64,000 bases of DNA from Pseudomonas monteilii (GCA_001534745.1 CP013997.1:1736001-1800000), one strand, 5' to 3'; counted from the stretch's first letter, positions 26,592 through 35,586 are shown. Numbers and translations are program-made. The notes: generated by a model from the sequence alone, not told the origin.

Positions 26592-27620
26592 TCACCGGCT
26601 CAGACCGGCGCCCCAGGTATCGCTGAGCATGAAGCCACCGGCCAGGGGATCGTCGGGGTCTACGCCCATCTGCTGCAGGCCGTAAAGCCAGGCCCGGCCG
26701 GTGACCCTCGGCAGCACGGCAGGCTTGCCCGCGACCTCGGTATGGCCGAGCAGGGCGATCTGGAATTGCCCACCGATGGTCGAGCGCGACACCAGGCCGT
26801 CACCTGGCTGCACCAGACCGCGCGCTGCCAAGGTGGCGAGGTTGGCCGAACTGCCCGTGCCACAAGGTGAGCGATCGACCCGGCCGGGCGGCAAGGTGGT
26901 GCAGGTCTGATAGGTGCGCTCATCGAGTCTGTTGCGGAACATCACATACGCCACTTCGTTGACCGAAGGCAGCAAAGGGTGCTGGAGGTTCACCTGCCGA
27001 TTGATCACCTCTTTCAAGGCCACGCCTGCATCGGCCAGCGCGCGGGCATTCTGTGGTGCGATGGACAGCCCGATCTGCTCGACGTCGATCAGGGCGTAGT
27101 ACACGCCGCCGAAGGCGACATCGATGCTGAGGGTGCCGAAGGCCTCGGTCTCGATGGCCAGGTCGAGGTGTTCGACGAATGCCGGCACCATGTCCAGCGA
27201 TACGCTCAGGCAACGCCCGTCCGCGCACTGGGCGCGGGCAGTCACCAGCCCTGCAGGCGTGTCGAGCACCACGGTGGTTTCCGGCTGTTGCATCGGCACC
27301 ATGCCCAGTTCCAGCAGCGCAGTAACCACGCAGATGCAGTTGCTGCCGGACATCGGGTGAGCCTTGTCGGCCTGCAGCACGATGAAGCCTGCGTGAGCCT
27401 CGGGGCATGTCGGTGGCAACAACAAGTTCACCGACATTTGCAGGCAACCGCGTGGCTCCAGCGTGACCAGGCGCCGCAGGCTGTCATCGACGTCGTTGAT
27501 GTAGTTCATCTTGTCCAGCATGGTGGCGCCCGGGATCCCCAGGACGCCGCCGGTGATGACCTTGCCGATCTCGCCTTCGCAGTGCACTTCAGCCAGTTGA
27601 AGCGTCTGTTTCCAACGCAT
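26592..27620 (-). CDS. Proline racemase-family enzyme with Ser/Cys active site (hydroxyproline epimerase/dehydratase-like)
   Basis: 342 residues. The family fold is clear: EVHCEGEIGKVITGG near the N-terminus, LEPRGCLQMSVNLLLPP, and the second catalytic motif DRSPCGTGSSAN with Cys253. At the first catalytic site, where proline racemase has MCGH, this protein has MSGSN, with Ser91 in place of Cys. Members with Cys/Cys epimerise proline or 4-hydroxyproline and Cys/Thr members dehydrate trans-3-hydroxyproline; the Ser/Cys activity here is not assigned. It is the last gene of the eight-gene transport and catabolism operon, 10 bases after the aldehyde dehydrogenase. Confidence 0.82.
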   Translation of the reverse strand: MRWKQTLQLAEVHCEGEIGKVITGGVLGIPGATMLDKMNYINDVDDSLRRLVTLEPRGCLQMSVNLLLPPTCPEAHAGFIVLQADKAHPMSGSNCICVVTALLELGMVPMQQPETTVVLDTPAGLVTARAQCADGRCLSVSLDMVPAFVEHLDLAIETEAFGTLSIDVAFGGVYYALIDVEQIGLSIAPQNARALADAGVALKEVINRQVNLQHPLLPSVNEVAYVMFRNRLDERTYQTCTTLPPGRVDRSPCGTGSSANLATLAARGLVQPGDGLVSRSTIGGQFQIALLGHTEVAGKPAVLPRVTGRAWLYGLQQMGVDPDDPLAGGFMLSDTWGAGLSR

Positions 27621-27630
27621 GGGTGTTACC

Positions 27631-29112
27631 TCACTTGATGTACCAGCCCCAAGGCTGCTCGCTGTCGTAGCGGGTGATCTGCTTGGTTTCCAGGTAGTTG
27701 TTCAGGCCCCATTCACCCAGCTCGCGGCCAATGCCGCTTTGCTTGTAGCCGCCCCAGGGCGCTTCGGTGAAGGTGGGCTGCGAGCAGTTGATCCAGACGA
27801 TGCCGGCGCGGAACAGCCGCGCCACGCGCTCGCAACGGGCCAGGTCCTTGGACATCACCGCAGCCCCCAGGCCGAAGCGCGAGTTATTGGCCGAAGCCAC
27901 GGCCTCGTCTTCGGTATCGAACGGACGAATGCAGACCACCGGGCCGAAGATTTCTTCGTTCCAGATCCAGCTGTCTTCCGGCACGTCGGCAAACACGGTT
28001 GGCTGCAGGTAGAACCCTTTGTCCAGGTGAGCCGGGCGCTCTCCGCCACAGACCAGTCGAGCCCCTTCTTCCAGCCCGCGGGCGATGGCTTTCAGGGTGC
28101 CATCATACTGGTTGCGGTTGACCAGGGGGCCAAGCAGCACGCCTTCTTCCATGCCGTTGCCGATCTTGATCTTGCGTGTTTCCTCGGCAAGACGCGCCAG
28201 CAGCGGTTCGTAGGCCGAACGCTCGACCAGCACGCGCGAGGTCGCCGAACAGACTTCGCCCTTGTTCCAGAAGATGCCGAACATGATCCATTCGACCGCC
28301 TTTTCCAAGTCACTGTCGGCAAAGATCACGAACGGCGACTTGCCGCCCAGTTCCAGGGTCACATTCTTGATGTCCTGGGCGGCGGCTTGCATGATGCGGC
28401 TGCCGACCGGCACGCTGCCGGTGAAGGCGAGCTTGTCCACGCCGGGGTGAGCGGTCAGCGCGGCGCCCACCTTGGCGCCTGGCCCGGTGACGATGTTCAG
28501 CACGCCGGCGGGCAGGCCCGCTTCGTCGGCGATCCGCGCCAGCTCGAGCGCCGTCAGCGAGGTCTGCTCGGCGGGCTTCAGGATGATGCTGCACCCTGCC
28601 GCCAGGGCCGGGGCGATCTTCCACGAAGCCATGAGCATCGGGAAGTTCCAGGGCACGATGGCGCCGGCGACACCGATGGGCTCCTTGCGGGCAACCGACG
28701 TGAAGCGGTCGTCGGACAGCGCGACGTCCTTTTCGCGGCGCTGGTCCAGCTCTTCGGCCATGTCGGCATAGAAATCGAAGCAGCCGGCAGTGTCCCCGAT
28801 GTCCCACATGGCTTCAGGGAAGGGCTTTCCGTTGTCACGTACTTCCAGCGTGGCCAGTTCCTCCTGGCGGGCACGGATACCCTCGGCGATCTTGCGCAGG
28901 TAGGCGCCCCGTTCGGCGCCACTCAGCCGCGGCCAGGGGCCGTCATCGAAGGCCGCGCGGGCCGCTTTCACCGCCACGTCGATGTCCTCGGCGCAGCCGG
29001 AGGCCACCGTGGCGATCAGGCTTTCATCGCTGGGGTCGAACGCCTCGAAGCTGCCGCCGTTGATCGGGCTGACCCATTGGCCATTGATGTAGAACTGGTC
29101 GTAGCGGTTCAT
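27631..29112 (-). CDS. NAD(P)-dependent aldehyde dehydrogenase
   Basis: 493 residues, ALDH superfamily. Glu254 (LELGGKSP) and catalytic Cys288 (NKGEVCSATS) are in place, with PWNFPMLMASWKIAPALAAG and EEIFGPVV also conserved. The C-terminus ends EQPWGWYIK, reminiscent of betaine-aldehyde-type ALDHs. In this operon a likely job is oxidation of 2-oxoglutarate semialdehyde to 2-oxoglutarate, the last step of 4-hydroxyproline degradation. The start overlaps the upstream oxidase stop as ATGA. Confidence 0.88.
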   Translation of the reverse strand: MNRYDQFYINGQWVSPINGGSFEAFDPSDESLIATVASGCAEDIDVAVKAARAAFDDGPWPRLSGAERGAYLRKIAEGIRARQEELATLEVRDNGKPFPEAMWDIGDTAGCFDFYADMAEELDQRREKDVALSDDRFTSVARKEPIGVAGAIVPWNFPMLMASWKIAPALAAGCSIILKPAEQTSLTALELARIADEAGLPAGVLNIVTGPGAKVGAALTAHPGVDKLAFTGSVPVGSRIMQAAAQDIKNVTLELGGKSPFVIFADSDLEKAVEWIMFGIFWNKGEVCSATSRVLVERSAYEPLLARLAEETRKIKIGNGMEEGVLLGPLVNRNQYDGTLKAIARGLEEGARLVCGGERPAHLDKGFYLQPTVFADVPEDSWIWNEEIFGPVVCIRPFDTEDEAVASANNSRFGLGAAVMSKDLARCERVARLFRAGIVWINCSQPTFTEAPWGGYKQSGIGRELGEWGLNNYLETKQITRYDSEQPWGWYIK

Positions 29113-30389
29113 GCTGTACCTCCAATAAGGGCAAAGCGCCGGGCGCTGAATGCGGACAGGTCCTGTCCGGGTGTACGGTGGGCGACCAGGTCGGCGACCA
29201 GGCGGCCGGTGGTCGCGCCCAGGGTGAGGCCGAGCTGGCCATGACCGAAGGCCATGATCACGTTGTTCAGTCGGGGCGAGCGGTCGATGACGGGCTTGGT
29301 ATCGGGCAGGAAAGGCCGGTAGCCCACGCCGAACGTCATGCCTTGGGTGTTCAGGTCCGGCAGGACCGTGCGTGCCTTTTCCATGATGATGTCGGCGCGC
29401 TTGAAGTTCGGCTCCGCGCCTTCTGCGGCGAACTCGATGGTGCCGCCGATCTGCAGGCCACGGGTCATGGGCGCGAAGCAGAAGCCGCCGTCTGCGTAGA
29501 TCACCGAATGGCGAATGTCGACGCCCGGCGTTGGCAGAACGGCCTGGTAGCCGGCGATGCCCGCCAGCGGAATGTTCACCCCGAGGGCGTTGAAGAAGGG
29601 GCGCGCACCGGTACCGGCGGCGATCACCACATGATCGGCTGGCACGCGCGTGCCGTCGGCCAAGGTCACGCCGGTGGCACGGTCGTTGTGCTCATCGAGT
29701 TTCGTGGCTTTCTGACGCACGCGCACACCGCCCTGGGCGATGAAGCTGTCGGTCAGCGCCGCGATGAAGCCTTCGGTATCGCTGACGGCGCGCCAGTCCG
29801 GGAACAGCAGGCCCTGCTGGAATTTACCGGCCAGGGCAGGCTCGAGGTCGCCAATGGCAGCCCCGTCGAGCTCTTCGGACGTGAAGCCCAGTTGCTTGCG
29901 CAGCGCCAGGTGAGGGCGCTCGTGAGCAAGGCCAGCCGGCGAATCGAACACTGCCAGGATGGGGCGATCGCCCAGCAGGGCTTTGTTCGGGCAGGCGTCG
30001 AGCAACGGGGCGTAATCGGGATAGACGTGGGCTGTCAGGCGGGCCATGTCCTGGGCGATCTCGTGGATCTTCGAGGGGCGCGCGCAGGCCAGGAAACGCA
30101 GGAACCAGGGCAGGATCCCGGGCAGCGCGCTCGGGCGCAGCGCCAGGGGGCCTTTCTGGTCGAGCAGCCAGCCCGGGATCTTCATCAGGATGCCGGGCTT
30201 GGACAAGGGAATGACTTCACTGACCGCCATCTGACCGCAACTCCACTTGGCGGTACTGTCGCCCGGTGCGGCAGGGTCGATGAGCGTGACCCTGTGGCCT
30301 TCGCGCTGCAGGTACAACGCGCAGCAGACACCGACGATACCGCCGCCGATGACCACGGCGTTCTGCGATGACGATTGTGGGGTGTTCAT
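29109..30389 (-). CDS. FAD-dependent D-amino-acid/imino-acid dehydrogenase (DAO family)
   Basis: 426 residues from the ATG at 30389 (MNTPQSSSQNAVVIGGG). The N-terminal Rossmann FAD loop is VVIGGGIVGVCCALYLQREGHRVTLID (in parts), and the C-terminal FAD-binding stretch is VIMAFGHGQLGLTLGATTGRLVADL. Length and pattern match DadA-type single-subunit dehydrogenases, including P. putida D-hydroxyproline dehydrogenase. Between an epimerase-like enzyme and a DHDPS-like deaminase, the fitting reaction is oxidation of cis-4-hydroxy-D-proline to the pyrroline carboxylate. Confidence 0.85.
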   Translation of the reverse strand: MNTPQSSSQNAVVIGGGIVGVCCALYLQREGHRVTLIDPAAPGDSTAKWSCGQMAVSEVIPLSKPGILMKIPGWLLDQKGPLALRPSALPGILPWFLRFLACARPSKIHEIAQDMARLTAHVYPDYAPLLDACPNKALLGDRPILAVFDSPAGLAHERPHLALRKQLGFTSEELDGAAIGDLEPALAGKFQQGLLFPDWRAVSDTEGFIAALTDSFIAQGGVRVRQKATKLDEHNDRATGVTLADGTRVPADHVVIAAGTGARPFFNALGVNIPLAGIAGYQAVLPTPGVDIRHSVIYADGGFCFAPMTRGLQIGGTIEFAAEGAEPNFKRADIIMEKARTVLPDLNTQGMTFGVGYRPFLPDTKPVIDRSPRLNNVIMAFGHGQLGLTLGATTGRLVADLVAHRTPGQDLSAFSARRFALIGGTA

Positions 30390-30448
30390 GAGTCTGTCTC
30401 GTATCAAGAGAGGGGTGCGAGGGGGCCGAGCACCGGCCCCGTGGAACA

Positions 30449-31324
30449 TTACTGCTGAGAAGCTTCGAACACCTTGCGGAATTCGGTCTTCTCTTCATCG
30501 GTCAGTGGCAGCAGCGGGGCGCGGGCATTGCCGACCTTGAAGCCGGCCAGCTCGGCGCCGTACTTGACCTTCTGCACGAACTTGCCGCTTTCCAGGTTGG
30601 CCATGGCCGGGAACAGGCTGCGCATGACCTGCTGGGCACCGCGGATATCGCCGCGGGTGAAGGCCTTGTGGAAGGCCACGACTTTCTCCGGGAAGATGTT
30701 GGCCGGGCCGCAGATCCAGCTGTCGGCGCCCCACAGGTAGAAGTCCAGCGCCTGGTCGTCCGAACCGCAGGACAGCTGAAGGCCTTTGTATTTCTCGCCG
30801 ATCTCGATGGCGCGCAACAGGTTGCCGCTGCTTTCCTTGATACCGATCACGCGCGGGTGTTCATGGAGCGCGGCGATCACGTCTAGGCCCACTTCGACGT
30901 TGGTGCGGATCGGGTAGTTGTACAGCACGACGTTGATGTCAGGGAACGTTTCGAGAATGGTAGTGTAATGGGCCAGCAGCTCTTCCTGGGAGGGCAGCGC
31001 ATAGTAGGGCGGTGCGATGAGCAGGTTGGTGTAGCCGGCATCGACGGTTTGCTTGATCTGCTCCAGCACCTCGCGGGTGCACGAGCCGTTGGCGCCGGCG
31101 ATCAGGGTGCCGCGGTCGCCGACGACTTCCTTCACGGTTGCCAGGACCTGGCGGCGCTCGTCATTGGCCAGCGCGTAGTATTCGCCCGTCGACCCCAGCG
31201 GTACGAAACCGCTGACGCCAGCCTTGAGCTGATGCTCCAGGATCGCAGCCAGGGTGTCATGGTCGACGTTGCCAGCGGCGTTGAACGGGGTGACCAGGGC
31301 AGGCAGGATGCCATTGAGTTTCAT
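30449..31324 (-). CDS. Dihydrodipicolinate synthase-family lyase/deaminase
   Basis: 291 residues, class I TIM-barrel lyase. Schiff-base Lys163 in GIKESSGN and Tyr135 in VLYNYPIRTN are conserved, and GSTGEYYAL replaces the GTTGE loop of true DapA. In hydroxyproline operons this family member is pyrroline-4-hydroxy-2-carboxylate deaminase, giving 2-oxoglutarate semialdehyde; N-acetylneuraminate lyase or KDG-type activity is the alternative. It lies 59 bases upstream of the oxidase and follows the ABC permease. Confidence 0.85.
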   Translation of the reverse strand: MKLNGILPALVTPFNAAGNVDHDTLAAILEHQLKAGVSGFVPLGSTGEYYALANDERRQVLATVKEVVGDRGTLIAGANGSCTREVLEQIKQTVDAGYTNLLIAPPYYALPSQEELLAHYTTILETFPDINVVLYNYPIRTNVEVGLDVIAALHEHPRVIGIKESSGNLLRAIEIGEKYKGLQLSCGSDDQALDFYLWGADSWICGPANIFPEKVVAFHKAFTRGDIRGAQQVMRSLFPAMANLESGKFVQKVKYGAELAGFKVGNARAPLLPLTDEEKTEFRKVFEASQQ

Positions 31325-31374
31325 GATGAATCTCCGAGTGGTGAGTTGAGGTCAGTCAGACCGGTCAGGTCGGG

Positions 31375-32040
31375 TCAATAGGCGTAGCGGCGCAGCAGGC
31401 GCCCTTCGACCACGCCGACCAGACGGGTCAGCGGGAAGGCCACGAGGAAATAGATCACCGCGACCGCCGAGAGAAACTCGACGGGTCGGGCGGTGCTGTT
31501 GGAGATGTTCTGGCCGACGAACATCAGGTCGGCGACACCTACCGAAGAGATCAGCGCGCTTTCCTTGAACAGGCTGACCACGTTCGAGAGCAGCGGCGGC
31601 ACGGCGCGCAGCAGGGCCTGGGGGAAGATCACGTACAGCACCTTGACCTTCGAGGTCAGGCCAAGCGCGGTGCAGGCGTCGTGCTGCTCGCTGGCGATCG
31701 ACTTGAGCGCACCCCGGAAGGTCTCGCTGGTGATGGCGCCCATGAACAGCGTCAGCGCGATCAGCACCGACACGTAGGGCGGTATGTCCAGGCCGAACAC
31801 CACCGGGAAGCAGAAGAACACCCAGAACAGCTGGATCAGCAGCGGTGTGCCACGAAAAAATTCGACATACAGCGTGAGCGGCAGCCGCAGCAGCGGCGTT
31901 TTCACCTGGCGCAGCAGGCTGACGACGAAGCCCAGCAGACTGCCCAGCAAGGCGCAGGCCCCAGTAAACGCCAAGGTCAGCAGCAGGCCTTTGAGCAGCA
32001 CTGGCCAATACGCCAGAACAACCGAGAAATCGAGTGGCAT
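31375..32040 (-). CDS. Polar amino-acid ABC transporter permease (1)
   Basis: 221 residues with about five membrane helices, His/Glu/polar amino-acid permease type. The N-terminal family signature is YWPVLLKGLLLTLAFTGACALLGSLLG. The cytoplasmic EAA loop contacting the ATPase is EQHDACTALGLTSKVKVLYVIFPQALLRAVPP. It pairs with the permease encoded 10 bases upstream. With the ATPase and binding protein it forms a complete importer placed first in the catabolic operon. Confidence 0.9.
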   Translation of the reverse strand: MPLDFSVVLAYWPVLLKGLLLTLAFTGACALLGSLLGFVVSLLRQVKTPLLRLPLTLYVEFFRGTPLLIQLFWVFFCFPVVFGLDIPPYVSVLIALTLFMGAITSETFRGALKSIASEQHDACTALGLTSKVKVLYVIFPQALLRAVPPLLSNVVSLFKESALISSVGVADLMFVGQNISNSTARPVEFLSAVAVIYFLVAFPLTRLVGVVEGRLLRRYAY

Positions 32041-32050
32041 GGCTATCTCC

Positions 32051-32722
32051 TTAGCGTTGGCCGGCCAATTCCTGGCGCCGCTCGAACCACTGCACCAGCT
32101 GCGCGATCGGCAGCGACAGGGCGAAGTAGATGAGGGCGATCAAGGTGTAGGTTTCCAGTGGGCGATAGGCCTCGGTCGCAAGGCTCTTGCCCACGTACAT
32201 CAGGTCGGCGACGGCCACGATGGCCACCAGCGCACTCTGTTGCAGAGTGCCGATGCCATTGGTGATCAGCACCGGCAGCGCGCTGCGCAGGGACTGCGGC
32301 AGGATCACGTACACCGTGCGCTGCCAGTCCTTGAGACCCAGGGCGATCGAGGCGTCCAGGTGTTCGCGAGGCACCGCCTGCACGCCGGCCCGGTAGGCCT
32401 CGGCGTTGAATGCCGTGAGGTTCAGCCCCAGCGCCAGGAAGCCCATGACGATCGGGTCGATGAAGACGTCGAACAGCATCGGCACGCAGTAGAAGAACCA
32501 GACGATCTGCAGCAGGGCCGGGGTGCAGCGGAAGAACTCGATGAACAGTTGTGCCGGCCAGCGGATGAAGAACCAGCGGCTCAACGTCATCAGGCACAGC
32601 AGGAACCCACAGGTCAGGCCGATCAGGTTCGAGACCAGGGCCAGCTCAAGGGTCACTTTCAGCCCATCCAGCAATACCGGCAGGCTTCCGTTCAAAAAAT
32701 GAAAGTCGAACTGATAGTTCAT
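32051..32722 (-). CDS. Polar amino-acid ABC transporter permease (2)
   Basis: 223 residues, homologous to its neighbour. Signature GSLPVLLDGLKVTLELALVSNLIGL at the N-terminus and EAA loop VPREHLDASIALGLKDWQRTVYVILPQSLRSALP. It contains RWPAQLFIEFFRCTPALLQIVWFFYCVP, the usual EFFRGTP motif with Cys in place of Gly. Tightly packed between the ATPase gene (10 bases) and permease 1 (10 bases). Confidence 0.9.
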   Translation of the reverse strand: MNYQFDFHFLNGSLPVLLDGLKVTLELALVSNLIGLTCGFLLCLMTLSRWFFIRWPAQLFIEFFRCTPALLQIVWFFYCVPMLFDVFIDPIVMGFLALGLNLTAFNAEAYRAGVQAVPREHLDASIALGLKDWQRTVYVILPQSLRSALPVLITNGIGTLQQSALVAIVAVADLMYVGKSLATEAYRPLETYTLIALIYFALSLPIAQLVQWFERRQELAGQR

Positions 32723-32732
32723 GGCAGGGCCC

Positions 32733-33554
32733 TCACTCGAAATGCACGACCTTTTCCAGGAACTCGCGGGTGCGCGCTTCCCTGGGTTGGGTGAAGATCT
32801 GTTCGGGATGACCCTGCTCGACGACTTTGCCGTTGGCGCAGAACACCACGCGGGTGGCGATGTGCCGGGCGAAGTGCATGTCGTGGGTGACGATGATCAT
32901 CGCCATTTTCTGCTCGGCCAGCTGCATCATGACGTTCTGCACTTCGATGACCATTTCGGGGTCGAGGGCGGAGGTGACTTCATCGAAGAGCATCAGCCGA
33001 GGTTCGAGCATCAGCGCGCGGGCGATCGCCACCCGTTGCTTCTGGCCGCCGGACAGTTGGCTCGGATAGGCATGCAGCTTGCTTTCGAGTCCCAGGCGGG
33101 CGAGGTAGGCGCGGGCCTTTTCGGTTGCCTCGGCCTTGCTCAGGCCATGGACCTTGACCGGTGCCAGGATCAGGTTGCCGAGCACCGAAAGATGCGGAAA
33201 CAGCGTGTAGTGCTGGAACACCATGCCGATCTGCTTGTGCAGCGTCACGTCCAGAGGCTTGCCGTGTTTGCGGCTGCCGTCGATATAGGGCTTGCCCTGA
33301 AACTGGATGCTCCCGCCCTGGATGCTCTCCAGGCCCATCAACACCCGCAGCAGCGAACTCTTGCCGCTGCCGGACGGGCCGATGATCACCAGGCGATCAT
33401 CGGCGCGCATGTCCAGGTTCATCCCGTCCATGACCACCAGCTGTTCGGAGTAGGCCTTGCGCACGCCTTGAAGCTGGATGAACGAACCGCCCTGAGCGAA
33501 ATTCGAGTTGAACGAAGCCTGTGGCTGCGAGGCCACCACATGAGGACTGGTCAT
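32733..33554 (-). CDS. Amino-acid ABC transporter ATP-binding protein
   Basis: 273 residues from the ATG at 33554, chosen because GGAG lies 8 bases upstream; a longer form from 33599 is possible. Walker A GPSGSGKSS, Q-loop VFQHYTLFPHLSV, signature LSGGQKQRVAIARAL, Walker B LMLFDEVTSALDPE, and switch His in VTHDMHFA are all present. The D-loop DEVTSALDPE and ending match the GlnQ/HisP subgroup. The protein powers the importer formed by the two downstream permeases. Confidence 0.92.
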   Translation of the reverse strand: MTSPHVVASQPQASFNSNFAQGGSFIQLQGVRKAYSEQLVVMDGMNLDMRADDRLVIIGPSGSGKSSLLRVLMGLESIQGGSIQFQGKPYIDGSRKHGKPLDVTLHKQIGMVFQHYTLFPHLSVLGNLILAPVKVHGLSKAEATEKARAYLARLGLESKLHAYPSQLSGGQKQRVAIARALMLEPRLMLFDEVTSALDPEMVIEVQNVMMQLAEQKMAMIIVTHDMHFARHIATRVVFCANGKVVEQGHPEQIFTQPREARTREFLEKVVHFE

Positions 33555-33610
33555 CAGTGTCGTCTCCGCGAGGGTGCCCTTGGCCGGGCCCCTCGGCATG
33601 TCAGCGGGAG

Positions 33611-34447
33611 TTACTGGGCTTTTTTGCCCGCAAGGATCTCGGCGGAGGCTTGGTCCACCAGGGTGTCGATCTCACCCGCTTCGCGGCGCTGGGTCAGGTA
33701 GGCATCGAGTGTGGCCATGTCCTCGGGAGGCGTCTGAAGGGCCAGGGCGAAGGAGACGCCCTGCTTGGCCAGGGCTGGGACTGGAAGCACTTCACGGGTC
33801 CAGTCGTTGGCCAGGGCGAAGAGGTGGTTCGTGTCGTTGGCGTCGGCCAGTATGTCCGCGCGCCTCGACATCAAGGCCATGCGGGTTTCATCCGAGCCTG
33901 GAAGGCGCATCAGCGTGGCGTGCTTGACCGCCGAAGAGACGGCCTTGTCGGCCGCGGTGCCAGAGATCACGGCAATCGTCACGCCGGGCTTGTCGTACTC
34001 GGCCAGGCTGTTGCCGGCACCGGCGAACTTCGGGTTCTTCTCGTTGATCAGCAGCGAGATCTGGTAGTCGGTGGCCGGTACCGAAAACGCAACCGCCTTG
34101 GCACGCTCCGGGGTCTTGTTGAGGGCCATGGCCATGTCCCACTTGCCGCTCTGCAAACCAGCCACCTGGTTGTCCCAGCTGGTGTCCACGAACTGTGCCT
34201 TCACGTGGAGCACGTTTTCGGCGAAGTCGCGGCAGAGCGCCACGAAGTAACCGCTGTACTGACCTGAAGCGGGGTCGCGCATCACATAGGGTGCGGCGAC
34301 CGCTGCACCGCAGCGCAGCACCCCTGCCTTGCGCACGTTCTGCCACGTGGCGTCTTCAGCGTGCGCAATGGGTTGGACCAGAAACGTGAGCGCCGTGGCG
34401 AGGCAGGCGAGGCTGCCCCCGACCGTGCGTGAAAGTGACCGTGCCAT
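33611..34447 (-). CDS. Periplasmic amino-acid-binding protein of ABC transporter
   Basis: 278 residues from the ATG at 34447, with GGAGAG at a good distance. Signal peptide MARSLSRTVGGSLACLATAL ending ...PIAHA-EDA. The mature protein is a family-3 solute-binding protein: VRKAGVLRCGAAVAAPYVMRD, SGYFVALCRDFAENVL, and GLQSGKWDMAMALNKTPERAKAVAFS, the usual NDGWDxxxxxxxxTxxR region. It is the first gene of the operon and has a close paralogue at 43753-44586. A TGCA dyad lies 76 bases upstream. Confidence 0.92.
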   Translation of the reverse strand: MARSLSRTVGGSLACLATALTFLVQPIAHAEDATWQNVRKAGVLRCGAAVAAPYVMRDPASGQYSGYFVALCRDFAENVLHVKAQFVDTSWDNQVAGLQSGKWDMAMALNKTPERAKAVAFSVPATDYQISLLINEKNPKFAGAGNSLAEYDKPGVTIAVISGTAADKAVSSAVKHATLMRLPGSDETRMALMSRRADILADANDTNHLFALANDWTREVLPVPALAKQGVSFALALQTPPEDMATLDAYLTQRREAGEIDTLVDQASAEILAGKKAQ

Positions 34448-34522
34448 GTCGAGTCTCTCCGGTAAGTTGTTCTTGTAGGCAGAAGAGTAAGCAAGCAAAT
34501 CGTCATTTTTCTGAGTACTGCG

Positions 34523-34542
34523 TTGTGTGCAGCAGTGCATTC
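34523..34542 (-). promoter_or_regulatory. TGCA-type dyad upstream of binding-protein operon
   Basis: On the gene strand the site reads GAATGCACTGCTGCACACAA. It matches GAGTGCAGCGATGCACACAA upstream of the paralogous binding-protein gene at 43753 in 15 of 20 positions, including the TGCACACAA end, at similar distance from the start codon (76 and 64 bases). It is probably a shared operator. Confidence 0.55.
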
Positions 34543-34606
34543 AGGCTATTGCGGTTGTGCGCGGCCTGTCAACACGTGGCAATTGTTTTTTTTTGGCGCA
34601 CAGCGA

Positions 34607-34632
34607 CCCGCTCACCCTCCGGTGTGAGCGGG
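34607..34632. other. Hairpin downstream of LysR gene
   Basis: CCCGCTCAC (34607-34615) / GTGAGCGGG (34624-34632), 9-bp stem, 8-base loop. It follows the LysR stop by 34 bases but lacks a T-run on that strand, so termination is uncertain. Confidence 0.35.
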
Positions 34633-34665
34633 GCAAGGTTCGAGGGGGCGGGGCGGCTTTGTCGG

Positions 34666-35586
34666 TCAGGCGAGGGCGGGGGTGAGCTGCAACGTGTCGA
34701 GAAAGTGCTCGAGGATGAGGTTGGGTCTGCGCCCTTTGCGGGTCGCGATGGCGAGCTTGGAGTCGAAGTACAGCCTGCCAGGGTCGAGAGGTGCCATCAG
34801 GCCTTTCTCGACCCAGGTCGCGGCGTAGTGATCCGGGAGAAACCCGATGTAGCTGCCCGTCAGGATCAGGAAGGCGATGCCTTCCCGGTCGGTCGCCGAT
34901 GCCGCAACGTTGAGCAGCTGGTGCAGGCCGATCGCTTCAGCCGTCATGCGGTAGGTGGGCACCACGGCATCGGCCAGGGACAGTGCGTCGTCGCTGACGT
35001 CGGCCGCCTGGGCGAAGAGCGGGTGCTCATGGCTGCAGTACAGCTGGGAGCGCTCCTCGTACAGCAGGCTGTAGTCAAGCCCCGACAGCGGCGAAATCAG
35101 CGGCACGACCCCCACGTGGAGGTGGCCGTCCAGCAGGCCGCGCTCGATTTCTCCCGGGGTACTCATGCTCAGGTTGATCCGCACGCCACGGCCTTCGGCG
35201 CGTACCGCTTTCAGGGCATGGGTGATGCGCATCTTGGGCTGGGTCACCAGGTTGTTCACGATCGCCAGATTGAGGTCGCCGCGCAGGTGCTGATGCATCT
35301 GGTTCACTTCACTGCGAAACCCTTCGATGGCGACCAGGACGGTTTCACTGGCGCGCAACACTTCACGCCCCTGATCGGTCAGCGCGAAGCCGGCGCGGCC
35401 GCGCTGGCAGAGCCGCATGCCCAGGCGTTTCTCCAGGTCGCCCATGTGCAGGCTGATGGCCGAACGCGTGATCCCCAAGGCGCTTTCGGCGCCCGAAAAA
35501 CTGCCGCACTCTGCCACGGTCTTGAAGACCCGCAGGAGCCTCAAGTCAAAATCGCTGATCTGCTGTAGCGGTATTTTTTTTGTCAT
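34666..35586 (-). CDS. LysR-family transcriptional regulator
   Basis: 306 residues from the ATG at 35586 (MTKKIPLQQISDFDLRLL). N-terminal winged HTH about 12-72: LRVFKTVAECGSFSGAESALGITRSAISLHMGDLEKRLGMRL, read in parts. The C-terminal effector domain is of PBP fold. It is divergent from mmsA, with a 286-base spacer holding a remnant frame. In other pseudomonads a LysR gene sits divergent to a beta-alanine transaminase-mmsA pair, so it probably controls this locus. Confidence 0.9.
   Translation of the reverse strand: MTKKIPLQQISDFDLRLLRVFKTVAECGSFSGAESALGITRSAISLHMGDLEKRLGMRLCQRGRAGFALTDQGREVLRASETVLVAIEGFRSEVNQMHQHLRGDLNLAIVNNLVTQPKMRITHALKAVRAEGRGVRINLSMSTPGEIERGLLDGHLHVGVVPLISPLSGLDYSLLYEERSQLYCSHEHPLFAQAADVSDDALSLADAVVPTYRMTAEAIGLHQLLNVAASATDREGIAFLILTGSYIGFLPDHYAATWVEKGLMAPLDPGRLYFDSKLAIATRKGRRPNLILEHFLDTLQLTPALA

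Noticed and set aside
34586..34594. Run of nine T as a terminator
   Set aside because: No stable hairpin immediately upstream on the plus strand, and on the minus strand it is an A-run.
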